Positions 38,971-53,300 of a stretch of DNA of 64,000 nt are shown here, one piece after another. Within the stretch, counting starts at the first letter, position 1; each line of letters opens with the position of its first letter. The stretch lies in the NCBI RefSeq assembly GCF_040954645.1, contig NC_092805.1, forward strand, positions 21,540,741 through 21,604,740, in the 5' to 3' direction. The notes under the pieces are model-generated. The model did no database searches. It worked only from the letters and a program-made list of their open reading frames with translations, and was not told the origin of the DNA. The stretch comes from Diabrotica undecimpunctata (lineage: Eukaryota; Arthropoda; Insecta; Coleoptera; Chrysomelidae). The translations under genes were made by a program, and so were the position numbers.

Positions 38971-41480
38971 ACAATCCAGCAATAATAGTTAATGTGCATG
39001 GGCATTGATGAGGCTCATTACTTTCAAATGAGTTTGATGACGGGTCTAGTGACTGCCTACACACTGGCAAATTTAAAGGAGCAGGTATAAAATAATTATT
39101 TTCTTCTATAAAATACACATTGTAAATATTTTACACAATTTCTTGGAATGAAGTTTATAAAATGTTGGAATGGTACCATGGTACCACAAAAGTCGAAAGT
39201 CAGAATGAATAAACATAATTATTTTAATATAAATTTTGAACATAAATGTATTTTTTTGCTTTAATGAATGACTATGACTGCAGTCATTCAAAAACCAAAT
39301 ATATGACCTTCAGTAAGAATCCAATACATGACACTAGTATCGCAATAAACGGTACCCAACTCGAAAAAGTAAACGAATACAAATACTTGGGAACCCTCAT
39401 CAATGAAACAGGTGACCAAAATCACAAGATAAAAAGATGTATTGAAATTGCCAGGTCTACCTTTCTAAAAATGAAAAAATTATTTTGTAATCGTGATATT
39501 AGTATTCAGCTAGGAACTAGAATGTTAAAATGCTATGTATTCAGTACTTTGCTTTACGGTGTTGAGGCATGGACTCTTAAACAGAAGAATGTTAAAAATC
39601 TTGAAAGCTTTGAGATGTGGTGCTACCGCCGTATACTAAAAATAAGCTGGGTGGATAAAATTACAAATGAAGAGGTAATACGCAGAATAAATAACGATCC
39701 AGAAGTTATCCTGAATATAAAAAAGAGAAAACTTGAATACTTTAGCCACCTGATGAGAGTACAAAAGTACACATCCCTACAAAATATAATGCAAGGGAAA
39801 ATCCAAGGACGCAGAAATCCAGGCCGTAGAAGAATGTTCTGGATGAGAAATTTAAGAGAGTGATTTGGCTGTACCACTAACGAATTATTCAAAACAGCAG
39901 TAAATAAAATTAGAATCGCCCTAATGATATCCAATCTCCGATAGGAGAGGCACTCAAAGAAGAAGAAGAGCAGTCATTCGTCTTCTCATACTTATGATAA
40001 GGCTATCGATCAGTTGTTGAGGCAGTTTATTCCATTCTCTGTTTTGAATAACAAGAATTTGTGCTCAAGTCTTCTGCCTAGGATGTCCCAGACATGCTAA
40101 GGTCTGGGGAACATGCTTGAAAATTAATTTTTAAACTCACTTGTAATAAAAAGTCTTTTACACAGTGGGAGTCAAGTCAATAATTCAGTTAGCCTAATGA
40201 GACCTAATGTTGTGCCAGCAGATCGATTTTGTAATTTTTTTTTTGAATTTACAGAGTTAAATTTATAAACTGTTCCTTTAAATTTGCCGGTGCGTTAATA
40301 TTCACTTCTATACAACTGCTAGCTTGCAAAATAAAAATTCGCACAGAAAAATTGGTATAATATATAGCCCTTTGAAATATAAATTACATTCCACAAAACC
40401 GAAAAAAATATAATCAATAAAAATGAAAAAAATTGATTATCAGATTCAAAAGCATTATGATGCCTGTGTTTTATGGTGTGTATATATATGATGTCCAATA
40501 CTCAACAGCTATAACATAGCACAAGCCACTGAAATAAAGTTTATGGTTTTAAATGAAAATGAAAATTTATGTAAAATAAATTAATTTTTTTACTGTTGTA
40601 AAGATGTATAAAAATTGCATACCTTGGAAATATCTGAATTTGTAATAGGTGGAAATGATATGACTTCTTTATTCGCATTTATGACACATGGATATTGCGG
40701 CTTTCCTTCAATAAGGTACAAAAATTTGTGAATTCCACTATATGTGCTTCTCTTCTTTTCCTTCCTTAAATTATTAGCTTCCGTTTGAAGTTTTGTAAAC
40801 AACTCAGCACCGCTCATTACAGTTGCTCTGTTCAAAGGTTTTATCATCAGTTCAGAAGGTTGGGAGGTTGAGTAGATTAAATCGCCTGGAGGCTAAAAAT
40901 CAAGAAACGTTTTTGAAAGAGGGCCACCGTCGAAATATACAAATACATAAAAAGTAAGTGTAAAAACACATCAGTGTACAATCTCCAAAATTTTAAACTA
41001 GAATTGAGTTAAATTTTTTTGCCCTTTTAATTTGACTACTGAGATAATCTGAAGGAAACTTTCGATAGCTGATATAACATTTTAGTTGATTTTTACAAGA
41101 AACTTATTTTGCAAATTTCAACACAGAAAAATATGACAGTAACTTACCAATTTATTGAAATCATGAGTGGCTATAGTTGCTACATTCCTTTTCTCACAGA
41201 CTGTATCATGGAGCTTGTTTTGTAATTGAATAAATTTCTTGAAAGATTCCTCGGTAAATGACACATTGTTGATAATGCAGGCAGTAAAATGCTCTCTTAC
41301 CGTTTTAACTCCATTTTTAATCATCACCTACAAGTTTAATGTATTTTTTTAGTCATAATTTATTTCCAACAAAAATAGTTATTGCATCTGACTAATAAGT
41401 CTCAATTCGCCATACTCCTGAGTTTACTCTTCTTTGGCAATGTTAAGAAGAGTGACTCAAGCCCATCCTGTGGTATTAAT

Positions 41481-41555
<75 letters not shown>

Positions 41556-44500
41556 TTCATAGCATAATCCGCCTTTGGGTTCCCGTTCGCCAAGCCTGTC
41601 TATTTTGCCAGTCTTATAACGAACCTAAATTCTCAAAATTATTGTTAAATTGATATTAGGAGAACAGTAAAACTCTCATCGCTGGAAAAATGAAATATAA
41701 GCAAATACATGCTTAGCAGAGACAGCCAATGGGTATGAATGACGGAGAAAAATTCTGGACGAGGCTAGGACCCATGCAAGGTTTTAAAACCAGAATGATG
41801 ATGGGGTGGGTGATATTCTTTATCTTTTAAGCTAGGAAATAAAGGCATTGGTTTATAAAGGACATACAAGATTAAGTCAAAGTCGTACAAATGGTTGAAA
41901 ACAAAAGTAATGAAATTAACCAGAATTTTACAGAGAATGATAATTTCTTGACACTTAAATAGTTGTACAACGCTATGAACTTTGTGATAATAAATGTAGA
42001 GTATGATTCTTATATGTATAGTATGATTCTGTAGAGAGCTTGATTCTTATATTTTGCAAAAGAGATAAGAGTATAATTTATACCAGCAATATTCACTAAA
42101 AATTTTGATTTTCATTTTTATAATTAATTTGAACATTAACGTAACTTACCTTGAAATTATTATTATGACTCTTAACATTAATAGAGTACTTATAATCTGC
42201 AACACTATTATCATCATCCTCATCATCATTTTTACTCTTATTTTTCTTTTTAGATTTTGCTTTGCTCGAAATATCACCATTAGTTGTCTTTGGACAGTTC
42301 TGTTTGACATAATCTAAGACTTGTTTTGTTCTACATTGATCAATTAATTTCAATAGACGTCTGTCTGAGATAGGATTAGATTTTAAATTTAAGTCTAAAA
42401 ATAAATTATGCAAATCACAAAATATGCTTTAGAGGTAATGGATTTTGACAAGAGCTATGAGTCATGGCGATGCAGTACCAGTACACACGTTTACCTAATA
42501 TTTACAAGGTCATAGCTCTTGTCAAAATCCATTACTTGTATTAAAATTAAGACATGAAGAAACTTTTCTAACTTCTAAAAATATAGTAAAGATAGTCTAC
42601 GACACACACCAAAAGAAATTATCAGTAATCCACTTAAATATGCAATCAATTAAAACAAGTATTGATGCCATTAAAAGAACATGATGAATGTTTTGCTCTT
42701 TGTTTAACTGAGCACTGAAAAACAGAAGAACAACTTCTACAATCCGGGACCAAATCCAAAAAAACGGGACTTCGTGCGACATTTTAAACTGATGTCTTCA
42801 CATTGTAGAAGCAGTTCACAGTAGCATGGTGGCAGTGCGGTACAAGTCCGGGAAGATATTTCTAGTTTATCAGAAAGAACGGTGTTTGAGTGTTCCACTG
42901 CAGAGGTGCGAATTAATAAGAAAATTGCAATCCTATCCATCTACCGAACAGAAGACCCACAAGTTTTAATAAACAAATTAGACCAAATACTTTGTGATTT
43001 AATTTACAAGGACTTCATCATTTTTCTGGCTGGTGATTTTAACTTAGATATGCTGCTTGAGGGTGCGAGGTGACCAGACACATTAAAAATGTTTTTGAGC
43101 TCCTTTGATATTAAACTTTCCATCAAAGACTATACACGCATACAAGGTAACAAAAAATCACGTATAGATAATATTTTTACAAATCTTGACATATTTGATT
43201 CTCTTGTATTTAATCCTCATACATCTGATCATACTGCTCAAAAGGTAAAATTTGAATTAAATGAATTTGAGTTAAATATAATAAAAAAAAATATTTAGCA
43301 AGGAGAATAAAAGTTTTTTTAAATTCATGTTAGGTAATGTAGATTGGGTATCTGTTTTTGAGACATTAGAGGTAGATAATCAGTGGGATGCTTTTATGAA
43401 TATAGTTCAGAAAATTTTTATATATATATATAATGTTTTCCACTCAAAGAGATAAATACAACAAATAAGGAAAAATCACAAAAGTACTTTAAAAATGATG
43501 ATATAAAACATTGTAAATCTAGGCTCGATGTTTTGTTTACACTGGCTACCAATAATGTTGATTACAAAGATATTTACAGGACAGAACAACGCAAATACAA
43601 TTCTTTGCCCACTCAATCTCGAAAAAATTGTTATAAAGAACGAATTGAAAATAGAGAAAATAAAACTAAAATGGCATGGCAATTGATAAAAGAGATTAAG
43701 GGTAATTCCAAAAATCAAGGTAATTTCTGTTTGGAGGGTGACCCTCAGGTGCTTTCTAACGAAATAAATCAATTTATGGCAAATGCAGCGCCAGAAGCTG
43801 TAAAGAAAATAAAGCATGTAAAAAATTTTCAAATTAATATCGAACAAAATTGGATGTTTTCAACTACCGTTTCAGAGAAAGAAAAGTCACATAATAAATA
43901 ACTTAAAAAACAAGCATAGCTCTGGTTATGATGAAATATCAATCAACTTAATTAAATATGTTTCATCAGAGATTTCTCTTCCTCTTTCTTTTATAGTTAA
44001 TGCTTTTTTCAGGCAAGGTAAATTTCCTCAAAGTTTAAAACTGGCAATTGTCAAGCCACTACATAAAAAAGGTGATGTTACTAAGATGGAGAACTATATA
44101 CAAATAAGCCTTCTTCCATCAAAAATATTCGAAAAAGCAATATATTTCAGACTACAAAACTTTTTTACTACAAACAACTTATTTAGTAGTTCACAGCATA
44201 GTTTTCTCGCAGGGAGATCTGTTGAGGCAGCTACCTATGATTTTATATCAAAAATTTTAGAAAAACTAGAGGCAAAGATGAAAACACTAGGTGCTTTTTT
44301 GGACCTATCTAAGGATTTCGGTAGCCTAGATCATATTTTTTTATTATAAAAATTACAACTTTATGGAATACATGGACCGACATTAAAATGGATAAACTGA
44401 TTTCTCACAGATAGGTCACAAAAGGTATGCCTGGAGAAAAGGGGATGTAAGGTTTACTCTGAACCGATCAATTTAAAATTAGGCATACCACAGGGGAGTG

Positions 44501-47500
44501 TCTTGGGGCCTTTTCTCTTTTTGGTCTACATAAACGACCTTCCAAATGCGGTGGTTAGTAGTTCCTCAAACCTCGTAAATTTCGCTGATAACTCAAATCT
44601 GGTTTTCTGGGAAAAAACATTAGAAACACTCCTCACAGTGGCAGAACAAATCCTAAGGCTGAACAGTGGTTCAATGGAAATCGGTTGTTGCTTAATACTG
44701 ATAAGACAGTTTTTGTTTAGTTTAGAAACAGCCAGTCACGAGAACCGTTTCCAGATACAATTAATTTTTTATGACAAAACACGAAACCTGCTAAATCAGT
44801 TAAATTTCTTGGTCTTCGTATTGACCAGAATCTGAATTGGGGGGAACAAATACAAAATACAACAAAAAAACTGAATAGAGCCTGCTAATTAAGAGTGTTA
44901 AAGAGCTATCCAGACCAAGGGATTTTACTATCAATATATTATGCAAACTTTTATTCTGTTACGCGATATGGAGTAATTGCTGCAGTAGATAGCTCGACTG
45001 TCTTCAGAGTCCAAAAAAAGGTATATATATATATATATGTGGCTAAACACCCCTTTAGGGGTTACGCCGCTTACGCTCTCTAGATCTATGTTTTGAGGTA
45101 GATCAGTCCTCATGTTCCTTATTTAATTTTCTCAGTTATTTTTCTCCATTGTGTCCTATCTCTGGTTTTTCCTTTCCACTGTCGTATGCCCGCCTTGTTG
45201 AGATCTTTTACAACTTCTTGTAACCATGTAGATCTTGGTCTTCCACGTCTTCTTTTGCCAGCTGGTGTCCATTCCAATATTGAGAATATCGTCGTAGTTG
45301 ATCCTGATCTCCATACGTGTCCTAGCCATTTTGCTCTTTGTTGTTTTATTTTACACACTATATCTTCCTTAATTTCTTCCAGTAGCTCAAGGTTCGTTCT
45401 TTGTCTAAATTCATTTTCATTTATTTTTATTGGTCCCAGTATTGCTCTTAGTATTTTTCTTTCTTGTATTCTAAGGTTTTCCTCTTGTTTTTTTGTCATG
45501 CTGAGGGTTTCGGCTGCATACATCATCGTCGGTCGAATTATTGTTTTGTATACCTTCATTTTCGATTTCTTACTCAATAGTTTATTTTTTAGTAATTTCT
45601 TATTTGCATGGAAGGTCTTATTTGCTGTAATAATCCTTTCTTTGATTTCTGTTTCTCTTTCTCCATTGTTTGTTATTAATATTCCCAAGTACTTAAATTT
45701 TTCGACTTCTTCAAAAATGTATTCGCCTAGTCTAACCTTTTTGTTTTCGAAGTTTTTATCAAATCTCATTATTTTTGTTTTTTCTTGGTTTATTTTTAAT
45801 CCCATTACTTTTCCTTCTGTTACCATTTCATTTAACATTTTTTCCATTGTTTTTCTATTTTTTGTTATTAGCACAATATCGTCAGCGTATGCTATTATTT
45901 GTCCTTCTCTAGTTCTAAGGGTACCTTTGTTTATTTTCCTGACGATGTATTCCAGGGCAAGATTAAACAGGGTTGCTGATAACGAATCTCCTTGTCTAAC
46001 CCCTTTATTTATGACAAATTCTTCTGTGTCTCCTACTTGAGTTTTTATACTCACTACAGTTCTACTGATTGTCATTTTTATTAATCGTCTTAATTTGTTT
46101 TGTATTCCCATTTCTTTCAGAGCTACCATTAATTTTGATCTTTTTATTGTATCAAATGCTTGCTGAAAATCTATAAAAAGCAGTTCAATTTCTATTTTAT
46201 ATCCATGAGCTTTTTCCATAATTTGTTTAACTGTATGTATGGCATCTGTTGTAGACTTTCCCTTAATAAATCCGCATTGATAGTGTCCTATGATATTCGT
46301 CATAGCGTTGGTCAGTCTTCGATGTATTAAGGTCGACATAATTTTATATGCTGTGTTTAATAGCGTCAGTCCTCTGTAGTTATTACAAATTTGTTGGTCT
46401 CCTTTTTTATGAATCGTGATAATTTGTCCTTTGTTCCATTCTTCCGGCATTTTTTCTTCGTCCCATATGTCTTTTATTAAATTGTACAGTTTTTCTTTTA
46501 ATTCTTCACCACCATATTTTATAAGTTCCATATTGATCCCGTCTGATCCTGAAGATTTACCATTACGGCTGCTATTTATAATTTCCTCAACTTCCTCTTT
46601 TGTTGGTCTTTCTAGCTGGTTTCCTAACATCATTGTCTCTTCTTCTACGTTTTCATTTAGGTCTTGATCTTCTTGCTCTGTTAATAATTCTTTAAAATAG
46701 TGAGTCCAAATTTCTTTATACTCTTCATCATTTTCTGATACTTTTCCATTTTTATCTTTTATGCCTTTTATCTTTCCTTTAAAAGTTTTGTTTTGCTCGC
46801 TAATTTTCTTATAAAATGCTTTTGTGTTTCTGTTCTTACTTTCTTTTTCTATTTCTTTTATCTTATCATCTAACCAGGCACGTTTAATTTTCCTTATTTT
46901 TTTCTTACATTCATTCCTTATTCTATTGTATTCTTCCCTATAATCCTGTCTATTTGTTCTTATCCACATTTGTCTAATTTCTATCTTCTTTTTTAGCATG
47001 TTATGGCATTCTTCATTATACCATTCTTGTTTTTTTTTGTTTCTTTTTATTCCTATGTGTACATCCGCTGTTTCATTTATACATTTTTTTAAATTTCTCC
47101 ATTCTGTTTCTATATCCTTTGTATATTTACACTGTTCCTTTAGTTTTTTGTTCATGTCATCAGCATACTTAATCCTTATGTCTGGAGCATTCAGTTTTTC
47201 TACGTACCATTTGTCTTTCATTGTCGTGTTTTTTAGAGTTCTTTTGACTTTTTGTTTTACCTTTGCAGTCACCATAAAATGATCTGTGTCTGCATGCGCA
47301 CCTCTGTAAGTTCTCACGTCCGTAACCGATGTTTGTTTCCTTCTTGTAATCAGAATATGGTCTATTTGAGACCATGTTTTTTGGTCTGGGGAAATCCATG
47401 TTACTTTATGGTATTTAGGATGTTCGAAATTTGTACTAATGATAATCATATTGGTACTAGCTGCTAGGTTACATAATCTTTGACCATTGTCATTTGTTTT

Positions 47501-50272
47501 TTCGTGTAATGTGTGTTTACCTGCTACTTGGTTAATGTAGTCTTCCTTACCTACTTGGGCGTTAAAATCTCCCATTACCAGTATTGTGTCTTCTCTAGGT
47601 AAATTCTCCATTTCTCGTTCAAGTTCCTCATACATTTTGTCTTTTTCCTCCGCAGCAGCACTTTCAGTTGGAGCATATACGTTTATGATTGATATATTAA
47701 ATGGTTTGGCGTTAATTCTCAGGTAAGCCATACGTTCATTTATTGGTTTAAATTGCATAATGTTATTTTTTATTTTTCCCATAATTATGAAAGCAACTCC
47801 ATATTGACCTTGTTTTCCATGTCCCGAATACTGTAGTGTGTAGTTTTTTTTATTTATTTCTCCTTGACCTGCCCATCTAATTTCTTGAATCACTGCAATA
47901 TCAATTTGGTATCTTTCTAGTTCTGAGACAATCTCCTGCATTTTTCCTGGTTCAAGCATTGTTCTGATGTTCCACGTACTTATTTTTAGTTCATCGCGTT
48001 TTTTCATTTTTCTATTATATTTTTTCCTGCTCGTTTGTTTTATCTTATCTAATCTATTCATGTCCTTTTCCTTTGTCATTTTCGTTTCCGTTTTTTGTTG
48101 CGTGTACGATATTTGTTGTTTTATCGGTTTTTTGGCGTGTCTTGGTTTGCCTTTTCCAGTTCATTCTTCTCTTTGTTCCATTTCCATATAGCCCCGTCAA
48201 TATTTAATTTTTGATAACCTACTCTGGTGTTCATACCTTTTTCTTGTTGAAATTTTGCAATTTTCCGTATTTCTTGTTGGATCTTCATCTCTTCTTGCGT
48301 TAGATCGTTATTGATGTATATTTCTGGCTTTGATGCCCTTAGTTTGTTTTTGTTCTTCATGATTTTAATTTTTTCATTTCTGTTTTTTAGTTTTACAAGA
48401 CATGTTTTGTCGCCTATTTTATAAGCATCTTCTATTTCTACTTTAATGCCTAATTCTTTTTCCACGAAATTTGCCATAATCTCGTTGACTACATTTGGGT
48501 TATTTGTATCCATCGGTAGACCCTGGACAATAACATTGTTAGCCTTTCTCTCTTTCTCGAGCTGTTCTACCTTCATTTTCACTATCTTTAGTTCCTGCTT
48601 CATTTCATCATTTTCCTTTTTTAGTTGTTGGTTACTTTGTTTGAATTCATTTATTTCTTTTTTTAATTCTCTGAGGTCATTTCTATATTCTCGTTGTTCT
48701 TCTTTTATTCCTTTTACCTCCGTTGTTAGATGTTTTGTTTGATCTGTTAAATTTTGCATCATTTTTAAAAGCTGATCTATTTTGTTTTCATCTTTCTGTT
48801 GTTTGGTTGGTGTTCTGGTAAGTTTCTTGCTCTTGTTGAAAATATCTTCATCATCTTCCTTTCGACTTCTTTTTTTATTGTCTTCTGAGGTGTAGTCATC
48901 ATCGCTATCCATTTTTATTTCTTTTTTATGTATTTTTTACTCTATATTATAGCAAGCGGTAAGTTCTAGTTCTCCGGTCAACCCGTCAGAAGCTCTAGAA
49001 CTTCTCAAGCAATAATTGAGTATGAAATTTAAATTTATTAAATATTTTATTTCTTCTAAATTTTGTTTATTTAGTTAATATTATTAATTAGCGGATTTCC
49101 TTTCTTGGATTTTTGAAACTTTTTGGATAACCGGCAACGTCGCATTCAATTTGATCAAGACTTGTCGTCTTATCTGTTATTAAAAGAACTGGAATTTCTA
49201 AATGTCGTTTTGTTTTGAATACAATAAAATGTTTTAAAACTTACTTACAGGTCACTTTTTGCCAATTTTCTTTGCACTGCAGAGAGTTTATGTCCTCATA
49301 CAATTTTTCACGTATAGTTTGGATTTTATTTCTCACTATTACCTCAAAAATCGGAATAAACACTGGTAAAAATGTTTAACACTTTTATTTCGCACAACGC
49401 GGTGTTGCCTAATTTTCAACAGAATCGTAAATTTCGCTGATAACTCAAATCTGGTTTTCTGGGAAAAAACATTAGAAACACTCCTCACAGTGGCAGAACA
49501 AATCCTAAGGCTGAACAGTGGTTCAATGGAAATCGGTTGTTGCTTAATACTGATAAGACAGTTTTTGTTTAGTTTAGAAACAGCCAGTCACGAGAACCGT
49601 TTCCAGATACAATTAATTTTTTATGACAAAACACGAAACCTGCTAAATCAGTTAAATTTCTTGGTCTTCGTATTGACCAGAATCTGAATTGGGGGGAACA
49701 AATACAAAATACAACAAAAAAACTGAATAGAGCCTGCTAATTAAGAGTGTTAAAGAGCTATCCAGACCAAGGGATTTTACTATCAATATATTATGCAAAC
49801 TTTTATTCTGTTACGCGATATGGAGTAATTGCTGCAGTAGATAGCTCGACTGTCTTCAGAGTCCAAAAAAAGGTATAAAGGTGGGATAATCCTGTAGAGG
49901 CCGATTCAAATTACTCAATATACTCACTTTCTCAGCCATATATATATTTGAATGTATTATGTTCCTTTTCAAAAATCTTACTTTGTTTTATCACCTGCTT
50001 CCCAATCATGAATATAATACAAGAAGCCTTAATTTGAATTTGCCACTTCACAGATTGTCTATAACAGAGAGAAGTCCTTTGTATGCGTGTGTTAAATTTT
50101 ATAATAGTCTACCATCTGACATTCAACAGGAAACACACTATAGAGCTTTTAAAAGAAAGGTTTTTCAATCTAATTGACATTGAGCCCTATACTGTGGCAG
50201 AGTGCCTGGCCTATCCTTCTCCCTGATCAGCATATTTAATTTGTAACGTTAATATATTTTAATGTGTGATGT

Positions 50273-50312
<40 letters not shown>

Positions 50313-50329
50313 CCCGAGAACTCAGTAAT

Positions 50330-50390
<61 letters not shown>

Positions 50391-53300
50391 CTGTGATTAT
50401 TAATGTGACGTTATTTGCTCAATTATTTTTAAAAATTTATGCAAATAAAAATTGACTCTACTCTACTCTAATATATTGATAAATAGACCAAAATGTTAAG
50501 TAATTTGTAGATACAGTTAATCTCTAAATCGAATCTCCAAATAATTTTGAAAAATTCAGTATACTTGTCAGTATAAGAGTTTTAGCTGTCGCCAAGGTAA
50601 CCAATCACGATAAAGATTGGTTACTTTGGCCGGCCAATCACAGCGCTCGTTATAACTACACTGTCATTGGTCTCTCGGCGGAAGATTGCTGCAAATTCTT
50701 AAACACTAAGTGTATAAAAGAGCAGCACATCTTCCGATCGGGATCCAGTCGTCATATACTACTAGCCCCGCTAGACCTTGTTGGCGTGGTGGGCTACCAC
50801 GCTACTTTGAGTTTTATTATTTATCCAATAACCTGATATCGTCGAAGACGTCGAATATAAGAAGACTTCATCCAATTTAGAAGTTAAATCTACAGAGCAC
50901 GAGAACCGGCGTGTCGACTACGAACGCTCCCCGGCAGTAGAACACGACTTTTTGAAATAGAAAGACATTGGTCTTAGAACTATTTTAAATTGTGTCGAAC
51001 TGACCACAGCGTTCTTTGGGACCTGTCACGGTAAAGAGCGAATAAAAGCCCCGTCACCAGAAACCTTATGCAAATAGTAACTATCGAAAATACTGTTTAC
51101 GAAAGGTAGTGACACGAAGCGACGGGCAGTAGGAAGAGTCGACACGGCCGGCATTCTTGTGCCCCTCTCAAGGAGAGTGAACGCGGCTACACGAAGAGAA
51201 GGCCGGCATCTCTATGGAACTTGAGACATACACCACGCATCAGAATTCTAACACACATATGAAGTCATTATAAGAATACTGTCTGTAAGAAAGCTCGAAC
51301 TGTTAGAGAATTCTGATTCAGATTGCCGGTGTCCCCTCACCTACCACAGATGCTCGGCGAAGCTTCTCACACGTAGAGGCCGAAATCCCGATTAACTCCA
51401 CGAAAACGAGGATGGACTCTCGAAACTTGAGATCCTCTTCGAGAGCGGAGGTCGTAGAGCGTCCAGAGACTCCAGAAAACCAGGAGGACGCTACGGCCGC
51501 ACGACATGGCCTTAGATGTTAATATTTTCATTTTTTTTGTCTCCACCGCTGTTTTGAATGTAGTATCATTCACTGTAAGTTAGTTTAGGTTATTACCCTT
51601 ATCTGACACACTCTGACATCAGGATATCGTCGTTTGCATAACAAAGGATTTTTATTAGTTTTCTGTTTAGGTCATATATCATTGTCTTGCTTTTTTAATT
51701 TCTTCTATGATTCTATCTTTACTAAACTGAGGAATATCAGGAATATGTTACCTCCCTGTCGAACTCCGAAGTTGATATACACTCCTGATATTAGTTCATT
51801 CTCGACTTTAATTTTAGTTTTGTTTTTTGTACTAAGATGGTTTTTCTTTTAGTAATTTTAACATATCATGGAGGTTTGTCAAAAAAGGTAATTTTTGCTC
51901 AAGAGTAAAGTATCCTTATTTTTGACAATATAGCAAATGGTTATTAATTAATAAATAAATTAATATTAATTATTTAGATTATTCGAATTATTATTTTCGA
52001 ATTATTATTAGAATATTCAACAATGTTTATTTACATTAAAAATATATACTATAGCACTTATCATCATATTAATTATAAAATATACTATTATCAAAACAAT
52101 TATCTCTTAATTTCTATTATACACTGATAACTTTTAAATTGCATCAACATAAGTTTGTAATGCTGTAACAATGCGTTTAAATAAATAATTGATTAATTTA
52201 TTTCTTTTGATATTATAAATACCAATGAACAATATTATCCTCAATTTATATTGCTTCCACACCTAATAAATCGATTTAGATTATATTGCATATAGGTAAG
52301 TTAGGTTAAATCAACTTATTTTCATCACTAAAAATTATGGTATAATTTATGACCAATCTTTTTGTGACACCCTGTACTTCTTCTTTAAGTGCCATCTCCC
52401 GATCGAAGGTTGGATATCATCATCACTATCTTTACTCTATCTACTACTGTATTATCAGCTTTAAGAGTTCATATCGCTGTCCCCTCATTACGTGTCCCAG
52501 ATATTATACCTTTCTTATTTTTATTGTGTTTATTATTTCGCATTCTTTGCCCATTTCTCGCAATACTTCTGTGTCCATGCTATTCTAAGTATCCTCCTGT
52601 AACACCACATTTCAAAGGACTGTAACTTATTTATGTGTTCTTGCTTTAATGTCCAGCTTTCAAGCCCATATTGCAGTATTGAAAACACATAGCATTTCAG
52701 TGCTCTTACTCTCAGTTCTAATCTAAGGTCTTTGTTGCAGAGAATTGTTTTCATTTTTACAAACGCATTTCTTGCTATTTCTATCCTTGCTCTTATTTCG
52801 GTTGTTTGATCATTATTATCTGAAATCCAGGTTCCTAAGTATTTGTATTTATCAACCCTTTCTATCGGTACATTTCCCAAATGTATGTTTGTTGGTATAT
52901 TTGTTTTCTTTGTTATTATCATGTATTTGGTCTTTTTTATATTTATTTTTAGTCCATATTTTTCACAGAAACTGTTTGTTTTGTTTATCAGTAATTGTTG
53001 TTCAGCAGAGCTTGCCATAATTACGGTGTCATCTGCATATCTTATGTTGTTAATAGATCTTCCCTTAATTATTATTCCTTCACTTTGAGATAGTAATGCT
53101 TCTTCAAAAATGGCTTCACTATTTACATTAAATAGTAATGGGGACTTAATACATCCCTGCCTAACTCCTCTCCTGATTTCAATTTCTGGACTGGGTTCGT
53201 TATCTATTACGGTTTGTGCTCTTTGATTCCAGTAGAGGTTTGTTATCGTTAAAATCTGTACGCTGTAGAAAAAAAAATGTTTCAAATAAAAAATGTAGCT

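Larger units (their letters stand above)
45026..49424 (-). mobile_element. Full-length, apparently intact non-LTR retrotransposon (~4.4 kb, two ORFs)
   Basis: The element on the minus strand runs from about 49424 (5' end, TTCTGTTGAAAATTAGGC) to a (TA)n tail at about 45026-45038. It has a 5' UTR of about 510 bp, ORF1 (48912-48121), a 41-bp gap, ORF2 (48079-45119) and a 3' UTR of about 80 bp with a small hairpin. Both ORFs are uninterrupted. It inserted into an older LINE in LRRC47 intron 1 (same strand as LRRC47), and 453-bp identical direct repeats flank it. The APE-type endonuclease, lack of RNase H and microsatellite tail suggest an RTE-like group, but the coiled-coil ORF1 leaves the clade open. 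Confidence 0.92.

Noticed and set aside
38866..39118. N-terminal extension of the LRRC47 exon 5 frame with a Tyr/Ile run
   Set aside because: It is translation of the (TA)n repeat in intron 4. A good acceptor stands at 38865-38864, and similarity starts there.
44573..45025. The 453-bp repeat as an LTR pair around an LTR retrotransposon
   Set aside because: The repeat is coding sequence of an older LINE that continues on both outer sides, lacks LTR ends, and the inside is a non-LTR element with its own tail.
45186..46667. Plus-strand open frames of 284 and 83 codons over the LINE
   Set aside because: They are mirror frames of ORF2, whose minus-strand reading has all catalytic motifs.
48446..48742. 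98-codon plus-strand frame over ORF1
   Set aside because: It is a Ser/Phe-rich mirror of the Lys/Glu-rich coiled coil on the other strand.
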